Shown piece after piece: positions 10,060-19,447 of a DNA stretch of 64,000 nt. How positions within the stretch are numbered: position 1 is the first letter of the stretch; each line of letters opens with the position of its first letter. Source of the DNA: Bacillus multifaciens (GTDB taxonomy: Bacteria; Bacillota; Bacilli; Bacillales; Bacillaceae_G). The position numbers were made by a program, and so were the translations under genes. Below the pieces are notes generated by a model. That model was not told the DNA's origin, ran no database searches, and was given only the letters and a program-made list of their open reading frames with translations. Where the stretch lies: NCBI RefSeq assembly GCF_030756675.1, contig NZ_JAVBXD010000021.1, forward strand, positions 16,941 to 80,940, in the 5' to 3' direction.

Positions 10060-10345
10060 TAAAAGCTTAAAATCCTTTCTTTTTAAGGGAGGAAGCGAGT
10101 GGAGGGCATGTTGTATTCTGCATAGCATCGACTTCCATGTCGGAAAAGAGATTAGTTATTATTTTTGTTAATAATTTTTGTGTTTTTACCAATAATATAC
10201 AAAAGAGGTAGATTTGAAGAAGTTACTTGAGTTTATACATAAGTGAAAAATGAAAAGAATGCTTTCCTTTATTACCCCGCCATTCGCAAACAGTAAGTCC
10301 CCTGTCACAAAAAAGAGAAGAAGATAGGTGGGGATGAAGATCCTA
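10060..10345 (+). repeat. Intergenic repeat mosaic before lutA (family B tail and CAAACAGTAAGT block)
   Basis: Bases 10070-10146 match the tail of repeat family B (AATCCTTTCTTTTTAAGG, GGCATGTTGTATTCTGCATAGCA, CATGTCGG). Bases 10275-10302 match the block in the lgt-ppaX gap (CCCGCCATTCGCAAACAGTAAGT), and AAGATAGGTGGGG matches 1560. No gene is seen. lutABC is controlled by LutR and SinR in B. subtilis (literature), but I cannot point to an operator here. Confidence 0.6.
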
Positions 10346-10360
10346 TTTGGAGGTGTCTAC

Positions 10361-11092
10361 ATGAGAGTGTCGGTATTTATTACGTGTCTTGCTGATGTTT
10401 TTTATCCAGAAGTAGGAAAAGATGTTGTTGAAATTCTTGAAGATTTAGGCTGTGAAGTCGATTTTCCTAAAAAACAAACTTGCTGTGGTCAGCCTGCTTA
10501 TAATAGCGGATATCAAAAAGAAACGAAAACAGCTGCAAAGCATATGATTGAAGCATTTGCTGGTTCAGAGTATGTTGTGGCACCATCAGGCTCTTGCGTT
10601 ATGATGGTTCACGAGTTTTCAAGTTTATTTTCTGAAAGTGAAACAGAATGGCGCGAAAAAGCTACGGAACTTGCAAAGAAAACATATGAATTTACACAGT
10701 TTATTGTAGAGGTATTAGGAAAAGAAGATTTAGGAGCAAAGCTGCATAAAAAAGCAACCGTTCATACATCTTGTCATATGAGCCGGTTAATGAATATTAA
10801 AGAGCCTCCTCAAACATTATTAAAACATGTAAAAGGCTTGGAAGTTGTTCCGTTGTCTCATAATTATGATTGCTGTGGATTCGGCGGTACATTCGCAGTG
10901 AAGATGGCGGAAATCTCTGAGGAGATGGTTGAGGAAAAAGTGAAGCATATTATGGAAACGGGTGCGGAAGTGTTAATCGGGATGGATTGCAGCTGTTTAA
11001 TGAATATAAAAGGGCGATTAACCCGTCATGGTTACCCAATTGAAGTGAAACATATTGCGCAAGTATTAAATGAGGATAGAGAGGGGATCTAA
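10361..11092 (+). CDS. lutA: Lactate utilisation protein A (Fe-S subunit)
   Basis: LutA belongs to the LutABC system that oxidises L-lactate to pyruvate. 243 residues from the ATG at 10361 (MRVSVFITC), behind TTTGGAGGTG; the in-frame ATG upstream at 10328 lacks a proper site. Two cysteine-rich CCG domains are seen: [13 protein letters not shown] and [14 protein letters not shown], both typical of GlpC/LutA-type heterodisulfide-reductase-like subunits, plus HTSCHMSR. First gene of a tight operon with lutB (2-base gap). Confidence 0.94.
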   Translation: MRVSVFITCLADVFYPEVGKDVVEILEDLGCEVDFPKKQTCCGQPAYNSGYQKETKTAAKHMIEAFAGSEYVVAPSGSCVMMVHEFSSLFSESETEWREKATELAKKTYEFTQFIVEVLGKEDLGAKLHKKATVHTSCHMSRLMNIKEPPQTLLKHVKGLEVVPLSHNYDCCGFGGTFAVKMAEISEEMVEEKVKHIMETGAEVLIGMDCSCLMNIKGRLTRHGYPIEVKHIAQVLNEDREGI

Positions 11093-11094
11093 AA

Positions 11095-12510
11095 ATGGGA
11101 ATGAAAATTGGGAACGATCCTTTTCATAAACGTACTGAAACAGGTATCGGGGATCAATTTATGAGAAATGCAGTTAAGAAAGCGCAAGATGGTCTTAGAA
11201 GTAAGAAATTAAAAGCGACTGAGAGTCTTGGAAATTGGGAGGAATGGCGTTCTTTAGGAGAAGAAATCCGAAAGCATACATTAGAAAATCTTGATTATTA
11301 TTTATATCAACTCACGGAAAAGATTGAGGAAAATGGTGGTTCTGTGTATTTCGCAGAGACTGCTGAAGATGCAAGGGAATATGTAAAAGGGATTATAAAA
11401 AAGAAAAACGCAAAAAAAATTGTAAAGTCAAAATCGATGGTAACGGAAGAAATTAGTCTAAATGAAGCAATTGAAGAAGTTGGCGGAGAAGTATTAGAAA
11501 CGGACCTAGCGGAATTTATTTTACAAATTAATGATCATGATCCGCCATCACATATCGTTGTTCCGTGTCTTCATAAAGATAAAGAAAGCATCTGCGAGTT
11601 GTTTAAAGAAAAAATAGGCTATACCGGAACGGCTGATCCTGAAAAAATGGCGAGGTTTGTCCGGAACTATTTGCGTAATGATTTTTTAACAGCGGATGTA
11701 GGCGTGACGGGATGTAATTTTGCTGTTGCGGAGTCCGGGTCTATTTCAATTGTCGCGAACGAAGGGAATGCCAGATTAGTTACGACCATTCCGAAAACGT
11801 TAATTACCGTGATGGGGATGGAGCGGATTGTCCCAACATGGCAAGAACTTGATGTGTTAGTAACGCTTTTGTGCCGAAGCTCTGTCGGGCAAAAGTTAAC
11901 AAGTTATATTACAGGTTTAACGGAACCTGGGGGGACAGATGGACCAGAGGAATTTCATTTAGTGATTGTTGATAACGGCCGTTCTAATATTTTAGGAACA
12001 GAGTTTCAAAGTATTTTGCAATGTATTCGCTGTGCGGCATGTATTAATGTGTGTCCAGTATATCGTCATATCGGAGGACATGCATACGGCTCAATCTATC
12101 CAGGGCCAATTGGTGCTGTCTTGACGCCGCTTTTAGGCGGATACGATGAGTACAAGGATTTGCCTTATGCATCCAGCCTTTGCGGAGCTTGTACGGAAGC
12201 ATGTCCGGTGCGAATACCTTTACATGAATTATTAATTCAGCATCGCAGGCAGATTGTAGAGGAAGCAAAAAAGTCTCCTGTAGCTTGGGATATGGCGATG
12301 AAAGGCTTTGAAAAAATGGTGAAGAGTTCGAGGTCGTTCTCGTTAGCGGCGAGGACAGCTCCGTATGCATTAAAGCCTTTTACAAAAGGAGATAAAATTG
12401 AGCGCGGGGTAGGACCGTTAAAAGCTTGGACAAAAGCAAGGGACTTTCCAGCTCCGAAAAAACAACTGTTTAGAGATTGGTTTGAAAAGCGGTCAAGGGA
12501 GGATCGGTAA
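11095..12510 (+). CDS. lutB: Lactate utilisation protein B (ferredoxin-like)
   Basis: 471 residues, the LutB/YkgF family iron-sulfur oxidoreductase. N-terminal LUD domain (about residues 70-300, with [18 protein letters not shown]) followed by two 4Fe-4S ferredoxin motifs, [14 protein letters not shown] and [13 protein letters not shown], and a C-terminal helical tail. It transfers electrons during lactate oxidation. The stop TAA overlaps the lutC ATG by one base, so translation is likely coupled. Confidence 0.94.
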   Translation: MGMKIGNDPFHKRTETGIGDQFMRNAVKKAQDGLRSKKLKATESLGNWEEWRSLGEEIRKHTLENLDYYLYQLTEKIEENGGSVYFAETAEDAREYVKGIIKKKNAKKIVKSKSMVTEEISLNEAIEEVGGEVLETDLAEFILQINDHDPPSHIVVPCLHKDKESICELFKEKIGYTGTADPEKMARFVRNYLRNDFLTADVGVTGCNFAVAESGSISIVANEGNARLVTTIPKTLITVMGMERIVPTWQELDVLVTLLCRSSVGQKLTSYITGLTEPGGTDGPEEFHLVIVDNGRSNILGTEFQSILQCIRCAACINVCPVYRHIGGHAYGSIYPGPIGAVLTPLLGGYDEYKDLPYASSLCGACTEACPVRIPLHELLIQHRRQIVEEAKKSPVAWDMAMKGFEKMVKSSRSFSLAARTAPYALKPFTKGDKIERGVGPLKAWTKARDFPAPKKQLFRDWFEKRSREDR

Positions 12511-13211
12511 TGGCTATTCAAAATCGCGAAACATTTTTAGCTAAGCTATCCGAAAGACTTGGGAGGAAACGTCCGGAAACCGTAGAAAAACCGAGCTGGT
12601 CTGTTTCTCCGCAATGGAGCGTTTTTGACGGATTAACGAAGGATGAGCTTGTATTGAAGTTGATGGAACATTGTGAAACGATTCATACAGAAGTTCTGAG
12701 AACAAACAAGGCTAATCTTGCAGAAACATTACACTACTTTATGAAAGAATGGAATATCAAATCTGTTATTTATTCACATGATGAACGGTTTGATGAATAT
12801 AATCTTAGTAATACTTTTACAAATGAAGAGGCAATGCATTTTCATAAATGGGATTTAGCTCATAAGGAAGAGAGTATTGAATTCGCGAAAACAGCTGATC
12901 TTGGAATTACATTTTGTGATATTGCTCTTGCGGAATCAGGAACCGTCGTTTTATATAATGATGGAATGAAAGGGAGACACGTTAGTCTTCTTCCTGAATC
13001 GTATATTGCTATTGTCCCGAAAAGTACGATCGTCCCTAGGTTAACACAAGCTACAAAGATGATTCATCGTCAAAATGTTGAAGGTGAAGCCCCTCCATCT
13101 TGTTTGAATTTTATCTCTGGTCCGTCAAACAGTGCTGATATTGAAATGAATCTTGTCGTAGGAGTACATGGGCCAATAAGAACAGCGTATATTATTGTGG
13201 ATGATCAATAA
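12510..13211 (+). CDS. lutC: Lactate utilisation protein C (LUD domain)
   Basis: 233-residue LUD-domain protein, third component of the LutABC lactate oxidation complex. Conserved GITFCDIALAESGTVVL and NFISGPSNSADIEMNLVVGVHGP are the LutC hallmarks. The start ATG overlaps the lutB stop (TAATG). Followed by a strong terminator that closes the operon. Confidence 0.93.
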   Translation: MAIQNRETFLAKLSERLGRKRPETVEKPSWSVSPQWSVFDGLTKDELVLKLMEHCETIHTEVLRTNKANLAETLHYFMKEWNIKSVIYSHDERFDEYNLSNTFTNEEAMHFHKWDLAHKEESIEFAKTADLGITFCDIALAESGTVVLYNDGMKGRHVSLLPESYIAIVPKSTIVPRLTQATKMIHRQNVEGEAPPSCLNFISGPSNSADIEMNLVVGVHGPIRTAYIIVDDQ

Positions 13212-13225
13212 TTATTTACTATATG

Positions 13226-13257
13226 GTGATGGGAATCGTCTCCCATCATCTTTTTTC
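13226..13257 (+). terminator. Terminator of lutABC
   Basis: GTGATGGGA atcgtc TCCCATCAT CTTTTTT, stem of about 9 bp with a T-run, 15 bases after lutC. Confidence 0.9.
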
Positions 13258-13284
13258 ATTTGCTGTAGACATGGGGTTCCTTCG

Positions 13285-13313
13285 TTGTGACAAACTGTAT
13301 TTGATAGTATAAT
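13285..13313 (+). promoter_or_regulatory. Sigma-A promoter of the Nudix-rapZ-glmR-whiA-crh operon
   Basis: TTGTGA (13285-13290) and TATAAT (13308-13313) with a 17-bp spacer, 51 bases upstream of the Nudix gene start. Spacer and -10 are ideal. Confidence 0.75.
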
Positions 13314-13364
13314 GAAGGAAGTATATAATGGGGATTTCTCCGTTAGTAGCTGAGGTGAAGAAGT

Positions 13365-13823
13365 TTGCAAAGAGTGACAAACTGTGTGTTAATTAAGGAT
13401 AATGAAGTTCTTCTATTACAAAAGCCTCGTCGAAACTGGTGGGTTGCTCCAGGTGGTAAAATGGAGCGCGGGGAAACGGTAAGAGAATCGGTTGTTCGCG
13501 AATATCGCGAAGAAACGGGTATTTATTTGAAAAATCCAGCATTAAAAGGTGTCTTCACTTTCGTAATCCAAGAAGGAGACAAGGTTGTTTCCGAATGGAT
13601 GATGTTTTCTTTCTTAGCGACAGATTTTGCAGGAGAAAATAAACTGCAAAGCGAAGAAGGGATAATAGGCTGGCATACATTTGATAAGATTGATGAGTTG
13701 CCAATGGCACCGGGAGATTATCATATTATTGATTATTTAATTAAAGGAAATGGTATTATTTACGGTACATTTGTATATACACCAGACTTTGAATTACTTT
13801 CGTATCGGTTAGATCCGAGTTAA
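13365..13823 (+). CDS. yvcI: Nudix hydrolase, YvcI-like
   Basis: 152-residue Nudix hydrolase of the MutT/8-oxo-dGTPase-like type. The Nudix box is intact (GGKMERGET...REYREETGI, fitting GX5EX7REUXEEXGU at about residues 27-50). Substrate not known. The start codon is TTG at 13365, 7 bases after GAGGTG. First gene of the operon leading into rapZ, glmR, whiA and crh, as in B. subtilis yvcI-yvcJ-yvcK-yvcL-crh. Confidence 0.9.
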   Translation: MQRVTNCVLIKDNEVLLLQKPRRNWWVAPGGKMERGETVRESVVREYREETGIYLKNPALKGVFTFVIQEGDKVVSEWMMFSFLATDFAGENKLQSEEGIIGWHTFDKIDELPMAPGDYHIIDYLIKGNGIIYGTFVYTPDFELLSYRLDPS

Positions 13824-13841
13824 GCTATGAGGGGGGATATA

Positions 13842-14723
13842 ATGGACGCGCATAATGATATTAAAATGGTTATTATTACAGGAATGTCTGGAGCAGGAAA
13901 AACGGTTGCCCTGCAAAGCTTTGAGGATTTAGGGTATTTTTGCGTCGATAATTTACCGCCTATGCTGTTGCCGAAGTTTGTTGAATTAATGGCAGACTCG
14001 AAAGGGAAAATGAATAAAGTAGCGCTCGGTATTGATTTACGCGGGCGAGAGTTCTTTGATCATTTATGGGGATCGCTTGATGATTTAACAGAACGCACAT
14101 GGATTATTCCGCATATTTTATTTTTAGATGCAAAAGATAGTACACTTGTAACTCGTTATAAAGAAACAAGGCGTTCACATCCACTTGCTCCGACGGGTCT
14201 TCCGTTAAAGGGAATAGAAGCAGAGCGTTCGTTATTAACAGATATGAAGGCGCGTGCGAATATTGTACTTGATACATCGGAATTAAAGCCGAAAGAGCTA
14301 AGAGAAAAGATCATTCAATTATTCTCAACTGAGGGTGAACAAGCATTTCGTGTAAACGTAATGTCATTTGGATTTAAATATGGTATTCCAATTGATGCTG
14401 ATTTAGTATTTGATGTTCGTTTTTTACCAAATCCATACTATATTCCACATATGAAGCCATTAACAGGTCTTGACGAGGAAGTATCGTCATATGTGCTGAA
14501 ATTTAACGAAACGCACAAGTTTTTAGAGAAGTTAACAGACCTTATTTCCTTTATGCTTCCGCATTATAAGCGCGAAGGAAAAAGTCAGCTTGTTATTGCG
14601 ATTGGATGTACAGGAGGGCAACATCGATCTGTTACACTTGCAGAATATTTAACGAAACATTTGAAGCAAGAATATACAACTCATGTATCTCATCGTGATG
14701 TGGAGAAGAGAAAGGGACATTAA
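13842..14723 (+). CDS. rapZ: RapZ/YvcJ nucleotide-binding protein
   Basis: 293 residues from the ATG at 13842, placed behind AGGGGGG; the ATG at 13827 overlaps that ribosome site and is rejected. Walker A GMSGAGKT near residues 12-19, Walker B-like region ALGIDLRG, and the C-terminal [10 protein letters not shown] motif typical of RapZ. In E. coli RapZ adapts RNase E to GlmZ sRNA; in B. subtilis YvcJ is a GTPase linked to competence (literature). Three bases separate it from glmR. Confidence 0.94.
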   Translation: MDAHNDIKMVIITGMSGAGKTVALQSFEDLGYFCVDNLPPMLLPKFVELMADSKGKMNKVALGIDLRGREFFDHLWGSLDDLTERTWIIPHILFLDAKDSTLVTRYKETRRSHPLAPTGLPLKGIEAERSLLTDMKARANIVLDTSELKPKELREKIIQLFSTEGEQAFRVNVMSFGFKYGIPIDADLVFDVRFLPNPYYIPHMKPLTGLDEEVSSYVLKFNETHKFLEKLTDLISFMLPHYKREGKSQLVIAIGCTGGQHRSVTLAEYLTKHLKQEYTTHVSHRDVEKRKGH

Positions 14724-14726
14724 GAG

Positions 14727-15680
14727 ATGGGAAAAGAGAGGAAACCGAAAATCGTTATTATGGGGGGCGGAACGGGTCTATCCGTTTTGCTACGCGGTTT
14801 AAAAACGTATCCTGTCGACATTACGGCGATTGTAACGGTTGCTGATGATGGGGGAAGCTCTGGAAGACTTCGGGATGAATTGGAAATTCCGCCTCCTGGA
14901 GATATTCGTAATGTGCTTGTTGCGTTGTCTGATGTGGAGCCCCTTGTGGAGGCGTTATTTCAGCATCGCTTTACATCGGGAGAAGGATTAACAGGACATG
15001 CGCTTGGAAATTTATTGTTGGCTGGAATGACAGCTATTACAGGTGATTTCTTTCATGCCATTACGGAAACGAGTAAAGTGTTAAATGTGAGAGGGCGTGT
15101 ACTTCCAGCTGCAAATCAAAGTGTTGTTTTGCATGCGGAATTGGAAGATGGTCAAATTGTAAGCGGGGAATCAAAAATTCCGTATTACGGGAAAAAAATT
15201 AACCGTGTCTTTTTAACACCGGGGGAAGTAGAGCCGCTTCATGAAACGTTAATGGAAATTCAAAGAGCGGATTTACTTCTATTTGGACCAGGAAGTTTGT
15301 ATACAAGCATTTTGCCAAATTTAATGGTGAAAAAAATTGGAGATGCGGTTCTTCGCGCAAAAGCGAAGAAAGCATACATTTGTAATGTTATGACCCAAGC
15401 TGGTGAAACAATGGGATATACAGCGTTTGACCATGTGAAAGCATTACATGATCATCTTGGAGAAGCGTTTATCGATACAGCAATCGTGAACGATGAACCA
15501 ATCCCATCTCAATTATTAGGGCGTTATGCGAAAGAAATGTCGGAACCAGTTGCAATCGATGAAGAGCGTTTTGCTGCACATAATATTAAGTTGATTAAAG
15601 GTTGTTTAGCAAAGTATGATGATCAAGTTGTGCGTCATGATACGATAAAACTAGCTTCGATTTTATATTCACTAATATAA
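14727..15680 (+). CDS. glmR: GlmR/YvcK gluconeogenesis and cell-wall precursor regulator
   Basis: 317-residue member of the CofD/YvcK family (GGGTGLSVLLRGLK at the N-terminus, ADDGGSSGRLR, PPGDIRN, LFGPGSLYTSILPNL). In B. subtilis GlmR binds UDP-GlcNAc and stimulates GlmS, needed for growth on gluconeogenic carbon sources (literature). Embedded between rapZ and whiA. ATG start with a weak upstream site, translation probably coupled to rapZ. Confidence 0.93.
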   Translation: MGKERKPKIVIMGGGTGLSVLLRGLKTYPVDITAIVTVADDGGSSGRLRDELEIPPPGDIRNVLVALSDVEPLVEALFQHRFTSGEGLTGHALGNLLLAGMTAITGDFFHAITETSKVLNVRGRVLPAANQSVVLHAELEDGQIVSGESKIPYYGKKINRVFLTPGEVEPLHETLMEIQRADLLLFGPGSLYTSILPNLMVKKIGDAVLRAKAKKAYICNVMTQAGETMGYTAFDHVKALHDHLGEAFIDTAIVNDEPIPSQLLGRYAKEMSEPVAIDEERFAAHNIKLIKGCLAKYDDQVVRHDTIKLASILYSLI

Positions 15681-15695
15681 CTTGTAAGTTTATAA

Positions 15696-15720
15696 AGCGT
15701 TACTTCTTTGAGGTAACGCT
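15696..15720 (+). other. Hairpin between glmR and whiA
   Basis: AGCGTTACTTC ttt GAGGTAACGCT is a perfect 11-bp stem with no T-run (TACAAATTC follows). It could be an mRNA-processing or stability element rather than a terminator. Confidence 0.5.
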
Positions 15721-15768
15721 ACAAATTCATTTAGGGTAGTAGGTTATCATTGCTAGGAGGTGAAACGG

Positions 15769-16719
15769 TTGTCCTTTGCATCAGAAACAAAGAAGGAGCT
15801 AACAAAGCTCGAAATGAAGGAATGCTGTGAGAAAGCAGAGTTGTCAGCATTACTTCGTATGAACGGTTCACTCTCCTTTTCAAACCGTCGTGTAATCATT
15901 GACATTCAAACAGAAAATGCAGCGATTGCTCGAAGAATTTATACATTATTGAAAAAAGGATATAACGTGACAGTTGAACTACTTGTGCGTAAGAAAATGC
16001 GCTTAAAGAAAAATAATGTGTACATCGTTCGTTTAGTTGAAAAAGCGCGTGAGATTTTAGCAGACTTGCACATTGTACGAGAGGACTTTTCGTTTATTCG
16101 TGATATTTCACAAGAATTGATTGAGAAAAAGTGTTGTAAACGATCGTACTTACGCGGGGCATTTTTAGCTGGCGGTTCCGTTAATAATCCGGAAACATCA
16201 TCGTATCATTTAGAAGTTTTCTCGTTATACAAGGAACATAATGATGCGATATGTGAGTTGATGAATGAGTTTGCGTTAAACAGTAAAACGTTAGAAAGAC
16301 GAAAAGGGTACATTACGTATTTAAAGGAAGCGGAAAAGATTACCGAGTTCTTAAATATTATTGGGGCTCATAGCGCTCTTTTAAGGTTTGAAGATATTCG
16401 AATTGTGCGTGATATGCGTAATTCTGTAAATCGTCTTGTGAACTGTGAAACAGCAAACTTAAATAAAACGATTGGTGCAGCTTTAAGACAAATTGAAAAT
16501 ATTCGTTATATTGACGAGACTGTTGGACTTGATTTTTTACCAGATAAATTACGTGAAATCGCAGAGCTGCGTATCAATTATCAAGATGTTACATTGAAAG
16601 AACTAGGAGAAATGGTATCTGGGGGAAACATTAGTAAATCGGGTATCAATCATCGTTTGCGTAAAATTGATGACATTGCGGAGAAATTACGCGCTGGTGA
16701 AGCAGTTGTAAAAAAATAA
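15769..16719 (+). CDS. whiA: WhiA DNA-binding protein
   Basis: 316 residues: N-terminal LAGLIDADG-homing-endonuclease-like fold (about 1-220, with [16 protein letters not shown]) and a C-terminal helix-turn-helix ([22 protein letters not shown]). WhiA is involved in cell division and chromosome segregation in B. subtilis and sporulation in actinomycetes (literature). The start is TTG at 15769, eight bases after AGGAGG, giving the canonical [12 protein letters not shown]-terminus; the GTG at 15760 overlaps the ribosome site. Confidence 0.94.
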   Translation: MSFASETKKELTKLEMKECCEKAELSALLRMNGSLSFSNRRVIIDIQTENAAIARRIYTLLKKGYNVTVELLVRKKMRLKKNNVYIVRLVEKAREILADLHIVREDFSFIRDISQELIEKKCCKRSYLRGAFLAGGSVNNPETSSYHLEVFSLYKEHNDAICELMNEFALNSKTLERRKGYITYLKEAEKITEFLNIIGAHSALLRFEDIRIVRDMRNSVNRLVNCETANLNKTIGAALRQIENIRYIDETVGLDFLPDKLREIAELRINYQDVTLKELGEMVSGGNISKSGINHRLRKIDDIAEKLRAGEAVVKK

Positions 16720-16740
16720 AAGGAAAAGGGGAATGGAACA

Positions 16741-16998
16741 GTGGTTCAAAAACGGGTAGAGGTGCTGTTGAAGACTGGATTACAAGCACGTCCGGCAGCG
16801 TTGTTTGTACAAGAAGCAAATCGTTTTCAAGCTGATATTTTTATGGAGAAAGACGGCAAAACGGTCAATGCTAAGAGTATTATGGGGATTATGAGCTTAG
16901 CCGTTGGATCTGGATGTGAAGTTACGATTACAACAGAAGGATCAGATGAGGCAGCAGCACTAGAAGCACTTGTTGCTTATGTGCAAAAAGAACAATAA
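16741..16998 (+). CDS. crh: Crh, HPr-like catabolite repression protein
   Basis: 85 residues, HPr fold. At the position of HPr His15 the sequence has Gln (KTGLQARPAA), so it cannot take phosphate from enzyme I; the regulatory serine is kept (NAKSIMGIMSLA, Ser46). Phosphorylated by HprK (2822) it acts with CcpA. GTG start behind AAAAGGGG. Last gene of the whiA operon, ending in a strong terminator. Confidence 0.95.
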   Translation: MVQKRVEVLLKTGLQARPAALFVQEANRFQADIFMEKDGKTVNAKSIMGIMSLAVGSGCEVTITTEGSDEAAALEALVAYVQKEQ

Positions 16999-17030
16999 AA
17001 AGCTATCGCGAATGTGCGATAGCTTTTTAT
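16997..17030 (+). terminator. Terminator of the whiA-crh operon
   Basis: AAAAAGCTATCGC gaatgt GCGATAGCTTTTTAT, a 13-bp stem overlapping the crh stop codon. Confidence 0.93.
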
Positions 17031-17082
17031 TGTGCGCTGCGTTTCGGTGACTGGGCTATTCGCCTGTCGAAAGCAGTCGAGG

Positions 17083-17177
17083 GGTCTTTATCCCGTGTCG
17101 AATCGCCGATATAATGAAAAAAGCGCCGATAAGTTGTGTCGAATCGCCGATATATCGGAAAAAACGCCGATAAATGA
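17083..17177 (-). repeat. Dispersed repeat family C, copy 2 (inverted)
   Basis: Reads GGTCTTTATCCCGTGTCGAA, then CGCCGATA units with AAGTTGTGTCGAAT spacers: the reverse complement of 8942-9033 at nearly every position. Followed immediately by a second terminator-like hairpin, AAAGAGCTATC gtaaat GATAGCTCTTT (17177-17210). Confidence 0.85.
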
Positions 17178-17210
17178 AAAAGAGCTATCGTAAATGATAG
17201 CTCTTTTCTT
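17177..17210. terminator. Second hairpin terminator downstream of crh
   Basis: AAAAAGAGCTATC gtaaat GATAGCTCTTTTCTT. The stem core GCTATCG is shared with the crh terminator at 16997, suggesting that the terminator was duplicated with or around the family C repeat. It may serve both strands. Confidence 0.75.
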
Positions 17211-17214
17211 CTGA

Positions 17215-17454
17215 TCTAGCTCCAGCGGCTAGAATCTCCGGTCGTTTCGCCCCCTCCGACGAGGTAAAAAGCACCTCTCTGTCGGGGGCTCCAACGTCCT
17301 ACGATTCTGGGCGAGCCGCTTCCGCTTTTCTTCTGATCTAGCTCCGCCTCCTAGTCCCTTGCGTCTAAGAACCTTCCGCACGAGAAGATAAAAAGCATCT
17401 TCTGTGCGAAAGAACCTTAGCCGATGGGACTGGACAGTCGGCTCCGCTTTTCTT
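17215..17454. repeat. Dispersed repeat family A, copies 2 and 3 (tandem)
   Basis: Two related units: 17215-17332 (close match to 1441-1556) and 17337-17454 (divergent). Each starts TCTAGCTCC(A/G), has a central hairpin (CCTCCGACGAGGtaaaaagcACCTCTCTGTCGGGGG; CGCACGAGAAGATaaaaagcATCTTCTGTGCG) and ends in GCT(T)CCGCTTTTCTT. The second runs into the last codon of clpP and may supply its terminator. Confidence 0.8.
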
Positions 17455-18034
17455 AGCGGTTTGTAAAGATTTTATCGATTAAGCCGTATTCTAATGCTTT
17501 TTCTGCTGTCATGAAGTTGTCACGCTCTGTGTCGCGCTCAATTACTTCTAAATCTTGACCTGTACGCTCAGCAAGGATTTTGTTTAGTTTATCGCGTAAG
17601 AATAGGATACGTTTTGCAGCGATTTCGATTTCTGTCGCTTGTCCTTGTGCACCGCCAAGTGGTTGGTGAATCATAACTTCACTGTTTGGAAGTGCGAAAC
17701 GTTTTCCTTTTTCACCAGCTGCAAGTAAGAAAGCACCCATAGATGCAGCCATACCGATACAAATTGTAGATACGTTTGGTTTAATAAATTGCATTGTATC
17801 GTAAATTGCCATACCTGCTGTAATAGAGCCGCCAGGACTGTTGATATATATATGAATATCTTTCTCTGGGTCTTGTGATTCTAAGAATAAAAGCTGAGAA
17901 ACGATTGAGTTTGCTACGTTGTCGTCGATTGCGCTTCCAAGCATAATGATGCGGTCTTTTAATAAGCGAGAGTAAATATCGTAAGCACGTTCCCCGCGAT
18001 TTGTTTGTTCAATAACTGTAGGAATTAAATTCAT
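17453..18034 (-). CDS. clpP: ATP-dependent Clp protease proteolytic subunit
   Basis: 193-residue serine protease that forms the ClpP tetradecamer fed by ClpX, ClpC or ClpE. Catalytic Ser in GMAASMGAF (about residue 98), His in [13 protein letters not shown] (about 123) and Asp in the RDTERDNFM region (about 172). Start ATG with an AAGGAGGAAGTTACAC leader. The upstream promoter carries a CtsR operator, so it is heat-shock/protein-damage controlled. Confidence 0.97.
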   Translation of the reverse strand: MNLIPTVIEQTNRGERAYDIYSRLLKDRIIMLGSAIDDNVANSIVSQLLFLESQDPEKDIHIYINSPGGSITAGMAIYDTMQFIKPNVSTICIGMAASMGAFLLAAGEKGKRFALPNSEVMIHQPLGGAQGQATEIEIAAKRILFLRDKLNKILAERTGQDLEVIERDTERDNFMTAEKALEYGLIDKIFTNR

Positions 18035-18069
18035 GTGTAACTTCCTCCTTTAACACATTTGTTAGTTTT

Positions 18070-18099
18070 ATAATACAATTATGGTCAATAAAGGTCAAA
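18070..18099 (-). promoter_or_regulatory. clpP promoter overlapped by a CtsR operator
   Basis: On the minus strand TTGACC (complement of 18093-18098) and TATTAT (18070-18075) are 17 bp apart. On the plus strand 18083-18099 reads GGTCAATAAAGGTCAAA, a direct heptad repeat with 3-nt spacing that fits the CtsR operator GGTCAAANANRGTCAAA with one mismatch. The operator covers the -35 and spacer, so bound CtsR would block polymerase. Confidence 0.88.
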
Positions 18100-18290
18100 C
18101 GAAACCACTTCAGTTTAAAAAATATGTATGTTTATCATGTTAATTCGCTATGAATAAAGAATTCCCTTCTTCCGTACCTTCCTCATCATAACCGAATTGG
18201 ATGAATTTAAACATACTTATGCGCACCCCTTTTTTTAGTGGGCGAGTGCAATTTCTTTGTTCTCTGCATTTCAGCGGATGTATATAGACA

Positions 18291-18331
18291 TAAAAAAAGA
18301 ACGCCATTACATATATAAGCGTTCTTTTTCG
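18291..18331. terminator. Terminator of the spoVA2-type operon (bidirectional hairpin)
   Basis: AAAAAGAACGC cattacatatataa GCGTTCTTTTT, directly downstream (minus strand) of the DUF421 gene. Confidence 0.85.
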
Positions 18332-18333
18332 TA

Positions 18334-19209
18334 CTATTCTTTTAGTAAATACGTTACTTTATTTAAAATTTCCTCTAGCTTCTTGGCGTTGTTTGCATAC
18401 ATGTTCGCCGCGGTATTTGATTTCGTCTCTAAAGAAAAGAGTTCAAGATCAGCATGACACTTCTTTAAGGAAGCGAGTAATAATGGTTTATCTTGGGGAG
18501 AAGGCATTTGAATTTTATCGTTGTATATGTCGACAGTGAGTTGGCCGTAGGAGTCGACTTGTCCAATGAATACGTTGTCGATTGCAACCCCTATTTTTTC
18601 GAGTTCAGTGCGAATCCAAGCGCGGTTATGACCGCATGCTGCAAGAGGCTCATCTATTATGTTGCCGTCCATAATGACTGTGTGCGTTTCTTTTTCGTTT
18701 GGTAGTTTTAATCCGATATCTTTTGCAGTTAATGGTTGTCTGTCTTTCTTTAATAATACGTTTAATTCACCGCTCGGCTCTAGTATAGCGAATTCAACAT
18801 CGGTTATGTTGAATACATCTTTTTTTCGCAGAAGTTCTAGTAGTTCGTCGCTCGTATATTTTTCCTTTTTTAAATTATCTTCGAGTACTTTGCCATCTTT
18901 TATAAAAATAGTGGATTTACCCTCTACAAAATCTCGCACTGTCTTATTTTTTAAGGAAATTAGTCCTGCGAAAAAAGGTATGATAGCAAAAACCAGCATA
19001 CTAGAAATACCGTGGAAGAAGTTTTGTTCCAATCCTGTTGATACTTCTGCAGCGATATCACCAATCGTCATACCTGCTATGTATTCAAAAAAGGAAAGTT
19101 GAGAGATTTGTCTTTTGCCAAGCCATTTCGTAATGGCGAATAAAACAATTAAAACACATAAAGAACGTATAATGACAAGGGGCCATTCTGGTATGTGAAT
19201 GTTAGGCAT
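18334..19209 (-). CDS. DUF421/YetF-type membrane protein of a spoVA2mob-like operon
   Basis: 291 residues: three N-terminal membrane helices (about 10-30, 40-58 and 65-84) with the family motif WLGKRQISQLSFFEYIAGMTIGD (split here at residues 28-50), then a cytoplasmic DUF421 repeat region (DGKVLEDNLKKEKYTSDELLELLRKK; DG...IDEPLAACGHNRAWI). Last gene of the operon DUF1657-lipoprotein-spoVAC-spoVAD-spoVAEb-DUF1657-DUF421. The homologous 'spoVA2mob' operon raises spore heat resistance in B. subtilis (literature). Confidence 0.88.
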   Translation of the reverse strand: MPNIHIPEWPLVIIRSLCVLIVLFAITKWLGKRQISQLSFFEYIAGMTIGDIAAEVSTGLEQNFFHGISSMLVFAIIPFFAGLISLKNKTVRDFVEGKSTIFIKDGKVLEDNLKKEKYTSDELLELLRKKDVFNITDVEFAILEPSGELNVLLKKDRQPLTAKDIGLKLPNEKETHTVIMDGNIIDEPLAACGHNRAWIRTELEKIGVAIDNVFIGQVDSYGQLTVDIYNDKIQMPSPQDKPLLLASLKKCHADLELFSLETKSNTAANMYANNAKKLEEILNKVTYLLKE

Positions 19210-19229
19210 GTATATTCCCTCCAGTCTTC

Positions 19230-19436
19230 CTAAAATCCTTTATATTGTGGTTCTTCTCGTTCTAATGTTGAAACTCGCCCTTGTACATCAGCAATTATGC
19301 TATCCATCTCTAACATACATTCATGAAAAACGCGCTTTGCTTCTTGATCAGCAGAGTTTTGTGAAAGGGCGCTTAAGCTTGCTTGTGCACCTTTTAAACT
19401 AGCAAGGCATGTTTTTACACTTGCAACAACGGTCAT
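19230..19436 (-). CDS. DUF1657 protein (second copy)
   Basis: 68 residues, helical, MTVVASVKTCLASLKGAQASLSALSQ..., clearly paralogous to the 68-residue product of 21932-22138 (shared LK.AQASL, 'Q.AK..F', and EEPQY near the C-terminus). DUF1657 proteins occur almost only in spore-formers, in spoVA2mob-type operons. Function unknown; 20 bases before the DUF421 gene. Confidence 0.87.
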   Translation of the reverse strand: MTVVASVKTCLASLKGAQASLSALSQNSADQEAKRVFHECMLEMDSIIADVQGRVSTLEREEPQYKGF

Positions 19437-19447
19437 GAGAACACCTC

